Origin: Diphasiastrum complanatum
Taxonomy: Eukaryota > Streptophyta > Lycopodiopsida > Lycopodiales > Lycopodiaceae
Length of the DNA stretch: 64,000 nucleotides
NCBI GenBank assembly: GCA_029204225.1
Contig: CM055094.1
Location: forward strand, 6,330,548-6,394,547
Reading direction: 5' to 3'
The translations under genes were made by a program, and so were the position numbers. Of this stretch, positions 23,240 through 36,700 are shown in pieces (the first letter of the stretch is position 1; every line of letters starts with the position of its first letter). The notes below the pieces were generated by a model. That model worked only from the letters and a program-made list of their open reading frames with translations. It was not told the origin of the DNA and did not search any database.

Positions 23240-24448
23240 ATTTGGGCACATAATGGCATTTGCATGTCATGCAAAGCCGTCCAAATCTAAATTCCAAGAT
23301 AGATAAGGAGGCACAACACATCTCTAGTATTAAATTCTAAGTCCATCACTCAACAAACCACAAGGGCATTACAAATGCTGGGACCTAGAATGAAATAGAA
23401 ACCAACTTATGAACGGGCCTATCATAGATCTGACTACAAGTATACAAGGACAATAACAACACAAACATCTATTGAGTTTTTCTTGCAAACCAAACAGCTC
23501 AAAAATTATAGATAACCACAACCTTTGGGATGAAACCAAAATTGATAGAACACAACAATATATCATGGAGGAAAGTTATTTCAGCAATATGGAAAATTTT
23601 AAAAACAAAAATTTTCTTGCAAAATTTATACCTCGTTCTTGATTAAGGAACAGCTACAATTATTTAGCCAACTAGTCAAGGTTTAAAACTATTCAAGAAC
23701 TAATGGTTCAATTCTTACATATCCTAGCTAATTGTTCAAGAGGAAAAGCAACGAACTCCACCATTGCTCTAAAAACCAAAAGCGCAAATAAGGAGCTTAA
23801 GCCCATAAATTCACACATCAGATAATGATTTGAGTGTTTGTCGTTGGTAAAAAAAAGCCTTACTGAAATTAGGTTGCCCATTGATCAAGGTCCAAGAGCA
23901 AAACCCAGGCCGAACAAATCGAAGGACCCGCATTACATGGAGCTAGCAACTGCCCAGGCACCACTGAACATGAAACTTTAGAACTATAGAGAAGTAGAGA
24001 TACATGTCATCTGAAATTTTCTTGTGTGCACCCATCAGAAGGCATCCATAATTTCATTCTTGGAAAAATACCTTGTTACAAGAATATTAAAAAGAATATT
24101 AATGATTGTCTTTTGCTGGATTCTACAATATGCAATTACCTAGGACCTCATACCTATATCCCTAAGCTTTTACCAGTTTAAATAAGCTATTTGGGTTCCT
24201 GATGTGACTACCGGGAGGAGAAATCAGCTTGAAGATTCTCAAAGAGCCCAATTTCAAAATGTGTGCCAATTGATATCTACCGAACCTGTAGATGGGGAAG
24301 GGGTGAAGCAATGTGATAGCCATTGGCGATTCCCAATCTCATGATTGGCTGAATTTGTCAACTTGATTTTACATTTGAAGTAGCTGAAATTTCTGCCAAA
24401 AAGGTTGCTTCATCAACGCAATAATTTGTTTTCGGATAATACATTGCA
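23240..24448. other. COG8 downstream flank, including the 3' UTR
   Basis: No coding segment recognised. The part next to 24448 must contain the COG8 3' UTR (minus strand), but no clear AATAAA could be assigned. Confidence 0.4.
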
Positions 24449-24754
24449 TCAATTGGAAATGTGCTCTGTGCCATTCTGAATATTTGCTTGACCATTTTCC
24501 ATTTCATGTGGAATAGGAGGAAGATTAGAACTCATTGTAATTGCAGTAGCAATCTCAGAAGCTCCACCATTTTGTTCCAACTCACGGCTTCTACCCTCTG
24601 AAGAACGCACACTTTTATTCCCATTCTCCAATGATCCATGAGGGTTCGAATTGACGAGTTTGCGAAGGATTTCTACAATGTTCTTTGTTTGTATTAAGCT
24701 GGACCCACCTGGGTAGCATCGCCCAAAGCAAAGCACACAATACGGGCATGCAAC
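24449..24754 (-). CDS. COG8: COG8 exon 12 (residues 469-569 and stop)
   Basis: Acceptor TTACAG|GTT. It begins [17 protein letters not shown], the conserved end of the family core, then a polar Ser/Asn/Glu tail to TGA (24451-24449). Confidence 0.93.
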   Translation of the reverse strand, partial: VACPYCVLCFGRCYPGGSSLIQTKNIVEILRKLVNSNPHGSLENGNKSVRSSEGRSRELEQNGGASEIATAITMSSNLPPIPHEMENGQANIQNGTEHISN

Positions 24755-27700
24755 CTGTAAAAAGAGTCTATTAAAAATCAAAGTTCCAACTTTGCAAAGC
24801 ATTTCACATTTGCCGAATGAACCCTAAACACTAAATCCTGAATCTCCTAATCATCTACTGAATCTCCTGAAAAATATATAGGATGGGTTTGTCCCAATAT
24901 GCCAGATTTTTTGTAGACCCACCTCAACAAAGGCTCGACACATCGATAGGAACTGAGTGGTTTCATTTTCTCTCAGCATTCTGGTCGCATGATGGCGAAG
25001 CAAAGAATCGGCAACACACTGCAGAGTTTGCTGAAGTTCTGATGCCAAAGTGCTTTTGATATTGATGGGGGCACAATGTCTTAACTCATTCAACGCTGCG
25101 AGAATCCCTGTTAAGTGGAGTCATCAGTATGAATGTGAGCTTAAATATGCAACAAACAAAAACAATAATTATAACAAAGAAAAACTTTTTTAACTAGCAT
25201 AGAAGGCATTCTTTCCTAAACATTTTTGGCAGCAATGAGCAACAATATAATGATACACAGATAAGATAATGCATTTCACATGTAATAAAAAGGTTAAATT
25301 TCCAGTAATTATGATTATGTAATAGACAGCCACCAACGATTGTTGGTAGGGAACAGGAACAGGGAATGCCTGGACCCCTCGGTCATGGGAATGTTAAAGG
25401 AGAATGAGAGAACACAGAATGAGGGAACAGGAACAGGGAATGTCATTGCAATTTATTTATTCTATCTAATTTTGAGATTCTAATTCTGCAAAACAAAGTA
25501 AAAGCACTGAACCTGTGCTTAGTGGACACAGAAACTAAAAATATGGGCACCGGGAGAGAAAAAAATTCCAACCAAGGAGCACTTTTTTCTACAGAAATAA
25601 GCCTGTATGTATAGCCTTAGAAGCCTGTTCTGAGCATTTTCAGGATGGGCATGTCAATCCGTACATACGGAATGACCTCATTCTGTACGTACAGAACGAG
25701 CTAAAAATTTATTTACTTTTTCAAGCAAGTTACTACATATCCATTTGAATTGGAGCAAAAAATCCCATGTGCAGCAGAAAATATCATGTAGCTGCAAATT
25801 GAATTAACGGATAAACAATCTCATATGCAGCATGCTGCATACAATACTGATACATTAAACAGGGTTGTATATCTAACGATTGATCATAGGGTTGATGAGA
25901 GAAAATGTGTTGAGCAACGGCAATATTATGTGACTGATTTGAGGTGAATTATCTTAGAAGTGTTTCTTAGATATTTTACATCTGTCAAAATTTTGGAGTC
26001 ATGAGTTTCGTACATTGGAGCAATTAATCCATCTAGTACAGCAGTGCGATATAAACTCACGAGTTTTGTATGTTGGAGCAATTAAACCATTCGGTATGGC
26101 TGTGCTAGTCTGCATCTAGCTAAAAGAACAGATTCAAGAATCCTTTGTAAAAATGGACATATGCTTATTTGAAAGCAAAAAGTTGATAGTGGTCACCATT
26201 AACAAATGTGGCCAAAGGGGGATGTTCCATCAATGACTGAGGTGGAGCAACATCCTCCAGACTCTCCTCTCCACTAGAAACTCGCCTTGTTATTCTCGCT
26301 TGTGGAAGAGGAACCCACCGATGTGAGTTTAAGACATGCTGAAATAAAATGTTAAAAGCAAAAAGTCACATCTTGTTAGAGAACTTGCAGCAAAATGCTC
26401 TAAGAATTTGACCATTGACTGAGTATGCTTTTAGTAAGCACAATATACCTGAAAATTCTCAACAGTGACTGCCATGTTCCGAACAAAAAGATCATGAACA
26501 GACCTGTACATTGCATAGTTACAAGACCTTGTTTCAATCCACATAATAACCAGGAACAAAAGAATGATAAAGTTTTCGACACAAAAGAAGAGTTCAATCA
26601 GCTTATCCAGTTTACACAAAATCTCACTCTTCGAATAGGGGCGGCAATAAACCTCTGAAATCAAGGCCCACCCGACCAAGGCTCATGCCACAATACTGCA
26701 AAATCAAAAGGCTTAGTTGTACTCTGAAACAGTAACTCACAATTTTTGACAGAGAAATATAGTCCCTTCAATCATAGTGTAGACTGCTTCTGTCAAGCAA
26801 GAGTTGCATCAATGTCAAATCAGCCATTCCCGATCAACTATGGCCATAGATGATTTTATGACAGAAAGCCCACGAGAAAAAAGACAACATCAGAGGCCAG
26901 GGAAGGTAAAATTGACATATGTTACCAAACTTACCATGCATTGCTCAAGAATAATAGCCAGTGAAACACCCTCTGTAATTTTTGGAAGCAGTTCTTGAAG
27001 AATTTCCAGATATGAGGATATTCTGTGCATGGCCCAGCTATATAGGAGTCCGCCATCAGAATTCTCTTCACGATCTGTAGTATCATCAGCAAAGATAGCT
27101 CGGTACTGTGTCACCACATCAAATAAATGGATACGGTGGCAGTCTGCCAATCTCTTCAAGTACTCGTAAGGATTTCCTTGATCCAGATCAGTTATAATGC
27201 CCATCAACCAGGCCTCTCTGCATCTAAGAAACTGACACATCCACTTTGATTCTTCAATGAAGCTGAACTTATTTTGAGCAATATCAAGTTGCCCATGTTG
27301 AGAGAAAACTTCGGTCTGTCAATACGTGGTTGAAAAAGAAAGAGATATACCTGTAAACGCATTTCATGTTCACTGAAGACTCCCAATCTACGCAAGTAGC
27401 CAATAATTCGAAGGCATTCTGGCAACTGCAGCAAAACTCCAAAAGCTCATGACCATGTGTCACAATTAAATGACCACATAAAATGTGTTGTATGTACGGA
27501 ATGACATGCAAACTGTAAAGTGAGTGGTACAAAAATTCACAACGGGCTTGTTCGGAATGCTGTTCCATATGGAACGTGGGAACTTTTTCTGATGGACACT
27601 CGAACTGTAAAGTGAATGGTGCAAAAATTTTAGATTGGCTTCAATCCAAAAGCCATTCCGGATGGACCATGGGCACTTTTGCAAAGAAGCCAAATTGGGT

Positions 27701-30700
27701 TCATCCAAACGCTATTCCATATGGAACATGGGAACACACTTACTTTCTTATTTTTGTTTTGTTTCTTTCAGTGCCTATGGAACAGATAATTAAACCCACA
27801 AATGTAGGGTAAACAGTATTGCAGGGTTAGGGGGAACAGAACCTGAATATTAGATCTAAGTCTTTGAAGAAGCTGAGCTAGCAAAGATGATGTCGTTTGT
27901 TTGACATCTGCTGCAAGAGATTGGATAACAGGAAGCCTGTTCAATCATAGTCTCCACAAGTTAGATTCAGCCTTCATAGACCATAACTGATAAGTTAGCT
28001 TGTAGAAAAGCCAAAAGTAAAGTCAGCTTTCATGGACAGTAACTAATAAATCAGTTGGTATAAAAGCCTTTCTAAACAGGATTATACCTTGGATGCATGG
28101 TGGTCAGCTTAGAAACAAATGCTTCAAGATCAAGAGCTTCATCATAGTTACCATTACGTACACATCTGTCATAAAATTACAAACTAATGAGTTTCTAGAT
28201 TGATCAGTTTTATAAATAGTAAACAGAAGCACATGTCCTACAATTTTCACTTGTGTAGACAAAAAAATTAGGTGGAAAAGTAGTCATACGTATCCATAAG
28301 CTGAGGAATTTCAAGTAAGTCCAGTAGAGTGCTGTGATTTGCCAAGAGGGTTTGGTTGAGTTTCCGTTTCTCCAAAATCTGCTGTGCTGACGACATGAAT
28401 CCATTGCAGCCACTTGTAAGCTTAGGAATCTCTGCAATCTGTGGAAAAGAATGTATAATGTACAGATTTAGAGGTTGTTCCAAGGTCCAGCATATTTCTT
28501 ATAGTTGAACTGATGGAAAGAATCACAATAATCAACAACAATGTATAAAGCCTCCACTGTTTGGACCCATCAAAATACAAATATGAAGTTTAGGATCAAG
28601 TCATACTTCAAGGACAATGTGCACAATGCGAAGTACAAAATACACGGGTGCAAAAAGTCATATTAGCAAAGAATCACAATACAAATCCTCCAATCTGATC
28701 CATGATTCAATTCAAATTTTCCTGAAACCTTTTTTTCCAAAATAGAACAATTCTTTCCTAGTTTTTTTCCCAAATTATATAATAAAAACCTTAAAATAAG
28801 GACCTCATTGCTATAGAAAAATTTGAGCCTGGAAAAAGGAAATTTGATCAATTTGAATTGTGATTCAAATAAACCCCATTCACACTGCACGATGTCTGGT
28901 AACTATGGTTAGAATAAGTTAAGCGAACATCCACAAGGTGTAATGCATAATTCGACTGATTAAGCAGCAAACTGTCATTTGATAATGATTCTCCTACAAA
29001 GATATCAAAAAAAGATGACCATTAGGCTGCCTAGTAGGCCCATCTACAAAGGTACATTGCATTGCAGGCCTTAAACAAACACTGCCTCTAACAAGTCTCC
29101 CTCGAAGAAACTCGAAAGTCTCAATAATCAATACAAAGAAAGCTATCATGGACTCCCACCCAAAAGAACATTCCCAGAAGCTCTATTGGGTCCAGTAACA
29201 ATTGATATATAATCAGTATGGGCTAAGGGTCCAAATTGGGATTCATAAACCCTAGTTATACGTCCATTGCTCTCCCATACTAACAAAAAAATTGTCCTCA
29301 AATGTTTGGAAAAACACTCCAGCACTGAAAGAAGATGCTGCAAAATGAACATATTGCATGGACATATGGACATACGATTAGACCTTGATATAGATTTGAA
29401 GGTGCCATATTTATATGGACCTCTGAAACATTACTAATTAAAAGGTCATACATTGAGTCAGACCCTTAGTCCCTACTTTGTGTTAAGTGGATAAGGTTAG
29501 GCCACAGCAAGGGTGGTAGGGTGCACGAGCCCCTTGGCTCATACATGCTTATGTATGTGCTAGCCCTATCTGGTGCCTTCTTGGAAGTATTACTGATATT
29601 CTTACAATGATCCTAGTGGGAGATTGTTAGGGATCCGTGGTAGATTTCTTGTAATTTACGATGCTTTTTACAGAGTTCAAATCGGGCTTAAAAAGCGTTT
29701 TTTATGATTTTTGTTGTATCCTTCCTTCCGCTGTTTTTTTTATTGTTTTTTTGAGAAAAAAAACAGTTGTGGGGCCCTTAGCGATGAGCCACGTGGTCTG
29801 TCCAAAGGCGGACAGGTGGCAGTCCTCTACAATTTGCATTTCCACTCAAGTTTAAAGCAACGGACTGTGTCAGGGGGCCCCTCCCAGCGCAAAAAAATGT
29901 GCTTGCTCGCTGTCTGAGCAGCGATGGAATAAAAACAGAAAATTGTTTCAACCCAGCCATGTGGCACTGTCCGGATCAGGACAGGTGGCAGAAGGGGGCG
30001 TCTTTCAATTCCGCTCAGGTCCCGTGTAGCGGACTGCTCTTTCCACTGAGTTGTTTTTTATCTTCTTCAATCATCTCTTTCTTAGTTCACCTCTCTTCTT
30101 CCTGAAAGATTGATCCTAATCCTACCACACAGCCTATGTCCCCTGCTAAAGAGGTTACTGCATCTACCTCTACCTTAGATCCTGATTCCATGTTGCTTGC
30201 AATTAATTAATCTACAGCAACAGATCATTGATATGCAATCCAAACACAGTCGGGATCAGCAGGAATTGAAGGAGTTGACGCAGTTAAGGCAATTAGTGCA
30301 TCAACCCTTGTTCACCCATGAAGTTTTTGTTGGGGAGAAGAAGGATAGAACCCCGGATGCGGTCTTGCAGTGGTTGGATCGATGAAATTCGCACTTCTCC
30401 ATGCATGATTCATCCGACGATAACAAGATCAATCTGGCTGTCATGTATTTGCGAGGTAAAGCTTTTACGTGGTGGCAAGATGTTAGGGGTAAAGCTTTTA
30501 CGTGGTGGCAAGATCAATCTGGCTGTCATGTATTTGCGAGGTAAAGCTTTTACGTGGTGGCAAGATGTTAGGGTTCCTAAGAATTGGGAAGATTTTTTTA
30601 TCGCCAATATGCAACGATCCATATGGGGAACTAGCCCCTGGATTAGTATTTACAAGAGTTTCAGGAAGTCTATTCTCATTTTGCAACTAGAATAGATCCT

Positions 30701-33700
30701 TTGCTAGTAAAGTTGCATTTTATACTTGGGTTGCCAAGAGACTATCAGCTAGAGGTCAGGAGGAACCAGCCTCTTATCCTCGAGGATGATGTTCACTTCG
30801 CCAGGATATAAGATGATACTCGTATTGTGGCCAAGCCTGAGACTGGTGTCTTGCCTAACGTAAAGGGTAAGAATCCTTTCTTTCCAAAGAAATCGAAAGA
30901 TAAGGCAAACGATGGGTCTTCAAGTTCGGGTAAGTCAAAGAAAAGATCGACCTAAAAGCCAAAAGCGACAATCTGTGCTTTAATTGCATGGAACCAGGTC
31001 ATGTCGCGAAGGAATGTCCAAAGAAATGGAAGGCTAAAGGGGCATCTTTTAAGACGCCAGGTAACTCTAGCATATCTAGTGTAGATCTTTCCTTTGCTGG
31101 TAATTCTGTGTGCGAGCATTGTTGTTTTAACACGGCTGTTTTTGGTCCTCATGACCTCATTCGGATGAAGGGGGTTGTGGGTGCCCAAGCTGTAAAAGTT
31201 TTATTTGACGATGGTTCCACACATAATTTTATTAACGCTAATTTGTTGCAGAAGCTAAGGGTGGAAACAAAGCAAAGTGACCACCGATACACACTGAAGC
31301 TGGCAACAGGAGCGGAAAGCCAAGTTTGGGACCGGATAGTCCCACGTCTACCAAATGAGATTCAAGCCTATAAGGATAAATTAGACTTTCACATTATAAA
31401 CCTAGATAGGGTAGATGTAGTATTTGGAAAGGAGTGGTTCTATGAGAGGAACGAGTCTATGAAGAAAAACTATGTAACTCACAGTTTGTCGTTCTTGCAT
31501 AACGGCTCACTCATAGAATTAAATGGAAATGTTGATATTTATGCTTTCTGCTTTAAAAACAATTAAATGTATGGATGTTGTGGATTGTAACTCTTACTTA
31601 TGTTGGTTAAAAGATTTTACTTACCATGAAGAATGTAGTTTGCAATTTTACAATCTCCAAATGGAATTAATGTCTAATAACCTAAAGCAGGAAAATTCAC
31701 CAGAAGGTGAAATCTTTAGGAAACTTAGGCAAGAGTTTAACGATGTGTTTCCTGAGCAGCTTCCTGAGGGTCTTCCCCCCTCTGGCAATGTTGACCATGG
31801 TATTCAACTGATTCCTGGTAGTTCTCCTATATCACTGTATCTATATAGGATGAGTACTACTGAAGAGGATGAAGTTTATAGGCAACAACAAAAATACCTT
31901 AAGATGGGCCATGTTAGGCCTAGTAAATCTCCTTGGGGGGCACCTGTGCTCCTAGTTGATAAAAAAGACGGAGGTACTTGTCTTTGTGTAGACTTTAAAA
32001 AGTTGAATAAGTTAACGATTAAAAACCGTTGTCCTTTGCCACATCGATTACATGGTGCAAAGTACTTCACCAAAATCGATTTGAGATCAGGGTATCATCA
32101 GATTCGCATAAAGACTGAGGATGTTGAAAAAACCGGGTTTAGAACTAGGTACGACCATTATGAGTTTCTGGTGTTCCCATTTGGCTTGACAAATGCTCCA
32201 GCGACTTTCCAGCAGATGATGAACGATCTTCTTCGTCCATATCTGGGAAAGTTCGTGATAGTGTACTTAGATGATATTCTCATCTATAGTAAGACCTTGG
32301 AGGAGCATGAGGAGCATCTCAGCATTGTCTTAAAGTTACTTAGACAGGAGAAGCTTTTTGCCAAGGAGTCCAAATGTGTGTTTTTCCAGAAAAGGTTGCT
32401 ATACCTTGGTCACGTTATTTTGGACCATGGGTTGGAAATTGAACCAAATAAAGCGCTTGACTTAGTAAAAAGGAACTTTTACTGGCCAGACTTAAAAAGT
32501 CAAGTGGACGCATATGTTCGCAAGTGTGGACAATGCCAGGTTAACAAAGCCGAAAGACTTAAGGCAGCTGGTTTGCTAATGCCCTTGGAAATTCCCGAAA
32601 GAAAGTGGGAAAGTATTTCCATGAACTTTGTGGTTGGGCTACCTCCGACGGGGAAGCAAAACGATGCCATTTGGGTAATAGTTGACAGGTTAACTAAAAT
32701 GGCACAACTCATACCAACCAAGCAAACTGTCAAAGCTTCTGAACTTGCTCAGCTTTTTGTGGAGAAGTTTTTCAGGTTGACATTGTTAGTGATCGAGATC
32801 TTAAGTTCACTGGCAAATTCTGGCAAACGGTCTTTGAGAAATTAGAGACCACTTTAAGTCTAGGGCCTTCAGATCATCCTGAATCGGATGGTCAGACAGA
32901 GAGGACAAACCAGTCTATGGAAGATGTGCTTCGGGCATATGTTTCCAGAAGACGGTCGGATTGGGAAAGGTACCTTCCAATGATTGAGTTTACGTATAAC
33001 AGTGCAAAGCACTCAGCAACGGGTTTTAGTCCATTTTTTCTTATGTATGGTTTCCAGCCTAGGGCTCCCATTTCAGTGGGCCTCAAAGGCCTCAAGGTTA
33101 AAGCAGCAGTAGATTTCCTGCATGATATCAAGAAATGTTGCTTGTTGCTCGCGAGAACATAAAAACGGCTCAGGATGGAGCCCAGTTTTACGCTAATCAA
33201 AAGCGACAACCTAGGGTCTATGAAAAGGGGGCTTGGGTATATCTTAGAATACCAAAAGACTCTAAGGTACTAGAGACTAGAAAATGTCCTAAATTATCAC
33301 CTCGTTATGCAAGGCCATTCCGTATAGCAAGGAAACTCCATCGAAATGCCTATCAGCTAGAGTTGCCTCAAGGTGTTAAGGTTCATCCAGTTTTTCACAT
33401 TAGTCGTTTAAAGGAACGACTTGGTGGAAAGGATGACTTGATACTTCAGGAGGACTTAGTTCGGCTGGAGGACCTAACATCCTTTGTACCTACGGCCGAG
33501 GATGATGATACTTGGGAAAAGGAACATGACCTTAGACTAGGTTCCCTGATTTTCTTCCTTAAATAAGGAATTTTTTAAAGATTTAGGGTTTAGAAATGAA
33601 CTATTGCCCTCAATATTGGAACTTCCACAACAAATGAACTCTTGCCCTCAATATTGGAACTTGGCAGCATAGAGAAGACATGCATATATTGAAAATGAAG

Positions 33701-36700
33701 GACAAAAAGTTGATGTGGCTGCCACAAAATCTAATGGTGAATAGAAGACAACAAAAGAGAACATGCCGAAGGTGTTGCCGCATAATGTAAACGTGACCCC
33801 AAACATGCATATGTCAAATGAATACCAACAAACATAGAAATACCAAACTGTAAACCATATGATCTAGTGTTTCCACCCGGTTCAGAATCGACCTTTTCAA
33901 AATCGGATGAATCAGCATGAATCGTGGATCTGATCCGGGTCCCTTCCAAAAGAATTGGAAAGAATCGGCAAAAAAAAATTTGATACTTTTTAGATATAAT
34001 ACTAATAAATATCTAATGTGATATGCATAATGTCTACAATGTGTCTGAAATCTTATAGATGTTAGATTGCTATTAAAAACATATATTTCAAAGTTCACTC
34101 TTGCTGGTAGAAAGTTGAAGCCTGAAACTATATTACAAGTGCATAAGCACAAGTGCACATGACAATGTTGAATGGACACAATTCAAACCTCACAAACTAG
34201 ACTGCATGTTCCAACTTCCACTTAAGTTCTAACATTGTGATTTATAACTTATTCATGATCCATCATCAAACATCCATCAGACAATACACTAGATAAACAT
34301 TTGAATACAAATCAGAACATTGAAAAGCCAAGATCAAGAATCGTTCATGTCATAATCAAAGAATCGTTCGAAATCAAAAAACCGTTTTTTTGAATAAAAA
34401 TTAGAACATTGAAAAGCCAAGACAAAGAATCATTGATGTCACAACCAAAAATTCGTTCAAAATCAAAGAACTGTTTTTTTTTTCTAAATCCCATTCTTTC
34501 CAATTCAAATCAGACCCGATAAATTCATTGACAAATCGTGGTTCGTTCTACCTATTATGATCAAAAGTACTCTAGAGGAAGCATGGTCCACCAGAAGCCT
34601 AAGGTGGAACACTTTGAAAACATTTGGCAGCAAAGCATCACTTTACATGCCAAGGGAGAACGGGCAAGAAGAACGTTTTTCTTTTCTATCAAATATTGCA
34701 ATTAATCCAATGGGTATGAATTGTGTGATTCAAAGAGAGAGAGAGAAATAAAGGGCAAAAATGTAACCTTTGTGGAGCATGATACTCAGCCACAACTCAG
34801 CCTAATGCTGAGCCAAGTAGCAGCAAAACTAAAGAGCAACAAAGCTAGAAAACAACCAGAAAATGTGATGAAGCAAAGGAAGAAATTCCAGCACCAAAGA
34901 AGGAGAAGAAAGTGCCAAGATTCATGGAAGGACTTCAAAATTAAAAAAGTGCCCAAAAGAAGCCACAAAATCAGGAAATCTAGATGACTTCAAAAGAAGA
35001 AGAATCAGCCCAAGGCAAAAAGGAGGTAAACTATGGTCTTGTAACTTCTTAATTGAATGTTTCACAACATAGTGGACGAAGACATGCAATGGAAAAATAG
35101 AATGTGTGATTGAGTTGTCTACTATGTTTTTTTTTGAAAATGGGTTGCTAGGGTAAGTATAACATACATGGCAGTATAGACAAACATGAACCAAGAGTTT
35201 GTTGCAAAAGGGTATGCAGAGCAGCAAGGGGTGAATCTTGAGATGAAACCAGTTACAAACGGTTAAGTGCTTCAGGGAAATATGGAAAATACTATTGATA
35301 TTACGAAGACAAAAATTGGAAGGTCATCACTCTATGTTTAGCAAAATAGAAAGTATTTGCAGGACATATTGGATCGACGCTATCTTGACTGCATTCTACT
35401 GTTTTTAACTAAGTTCCAACCATCACTGACAAATGCCAGAATCTTTAAATGCATATCCGTACAAATTTGATTATATGATTGAAGCTGCATTGATATCTTT
35501 GTAGCTCAATGTAAAGTCCTATCCAGAGACATGGTGGAACCCTTTTTTTTTTATTGACTTTCCCATAGAAGGCAACGAAGTCACTTTCCGAATGGGTGTG
35601 CATTTCATTACTGAATCTGGAGACAACTTCTTTTATAAAGGTCAGGATTTGGCCAACTGACCAAAGATTCCAAATGTTGATCCACAGACGCGACTTCATG
35701 ACTGATGGCTTGAAGAGCTTCAGCTGCAGTTATAAAAGATCGGTAGTGTCCAACGGCTACTTCCTGCATTTGTCGGCGAATCCGCTCTGCATCAACCCAT
35801 AAAAGCTCTGGCTCCTGCAACCATAGCAACAGTGGACAGGAGATCACCAGATATTAAAAAATATAACACCACCAAAACCTCCCCTCATAAGTTCCTAGAA
35901 ATATCAAACTTAGTAATACCAGCATTAAATTTCATGATCGTTCTCTTTGTGATGATGGACAGATTGCTCGACTTCAGTTGATCCATTGTGTTTCATCCAT
36001 AGCAAAGCATTCAAGTCTCCTTCTATAAAGACATTTCGGGTTGCAGTGAATGACATAAATATAACTTAAGGATTCATTGTGTGGTGGTACACGGTTTGCC
36101 GAAACTAAATGCAGCTAGTTATAGGCCACTTATCAGAGACATCTACTGGGCCTTGATGGTGTACCATATTATTTGTAATTAGATCATATGCTTCGGGTCC
36201 AAAGCATAATATTTGTCGTTTCACATTGATAGTTAGAAAGGAATTTGTCGACAATTATAACTAGATTTTGGTACTTAAGCCCTAACTTGCAGTCCCTTGG
36301 GATTCAAGCCATGAGCTATGCATAGCTCATGGATCCTCCAATAGCGATGAATGTGCATGATGCCTCCTCTTTGGTGAGATGAACGATTGACAGCCTCGTC
36401 TGGTGATGGATAGGATCCATGTCAGAAGACAAAGGTACATTCATATGTCATTGGGGGCCATGGGATGTCGAGATGAGGTGCCGGCAAGAGATCAAGATGG
36501 TGAGCCATATCAAAAGAGATGTCTTTGTGATATCAGAACATAAATTCAGAAATTCAAAATAAAAAGTTGGCGATGTCATTCAATAAAGCTTAGAACAAAA
36601 TACACAAGGAATGAGCACGAACAGATGTGGTACATATTGTCTCTTGCAACAGATGGCCACTGTCGGATCAGTCATAGACGATCAAGATTCAATCATGACA

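Noticed and set aside
26601-26628. Stop codon just after COG8 …PPLFEE, suggesting a pseudogene
   Set aside because: The TGA lies inside a GTGAGA donor. Splicing to 26503 restores …[12 protein letters not shown] in frame.
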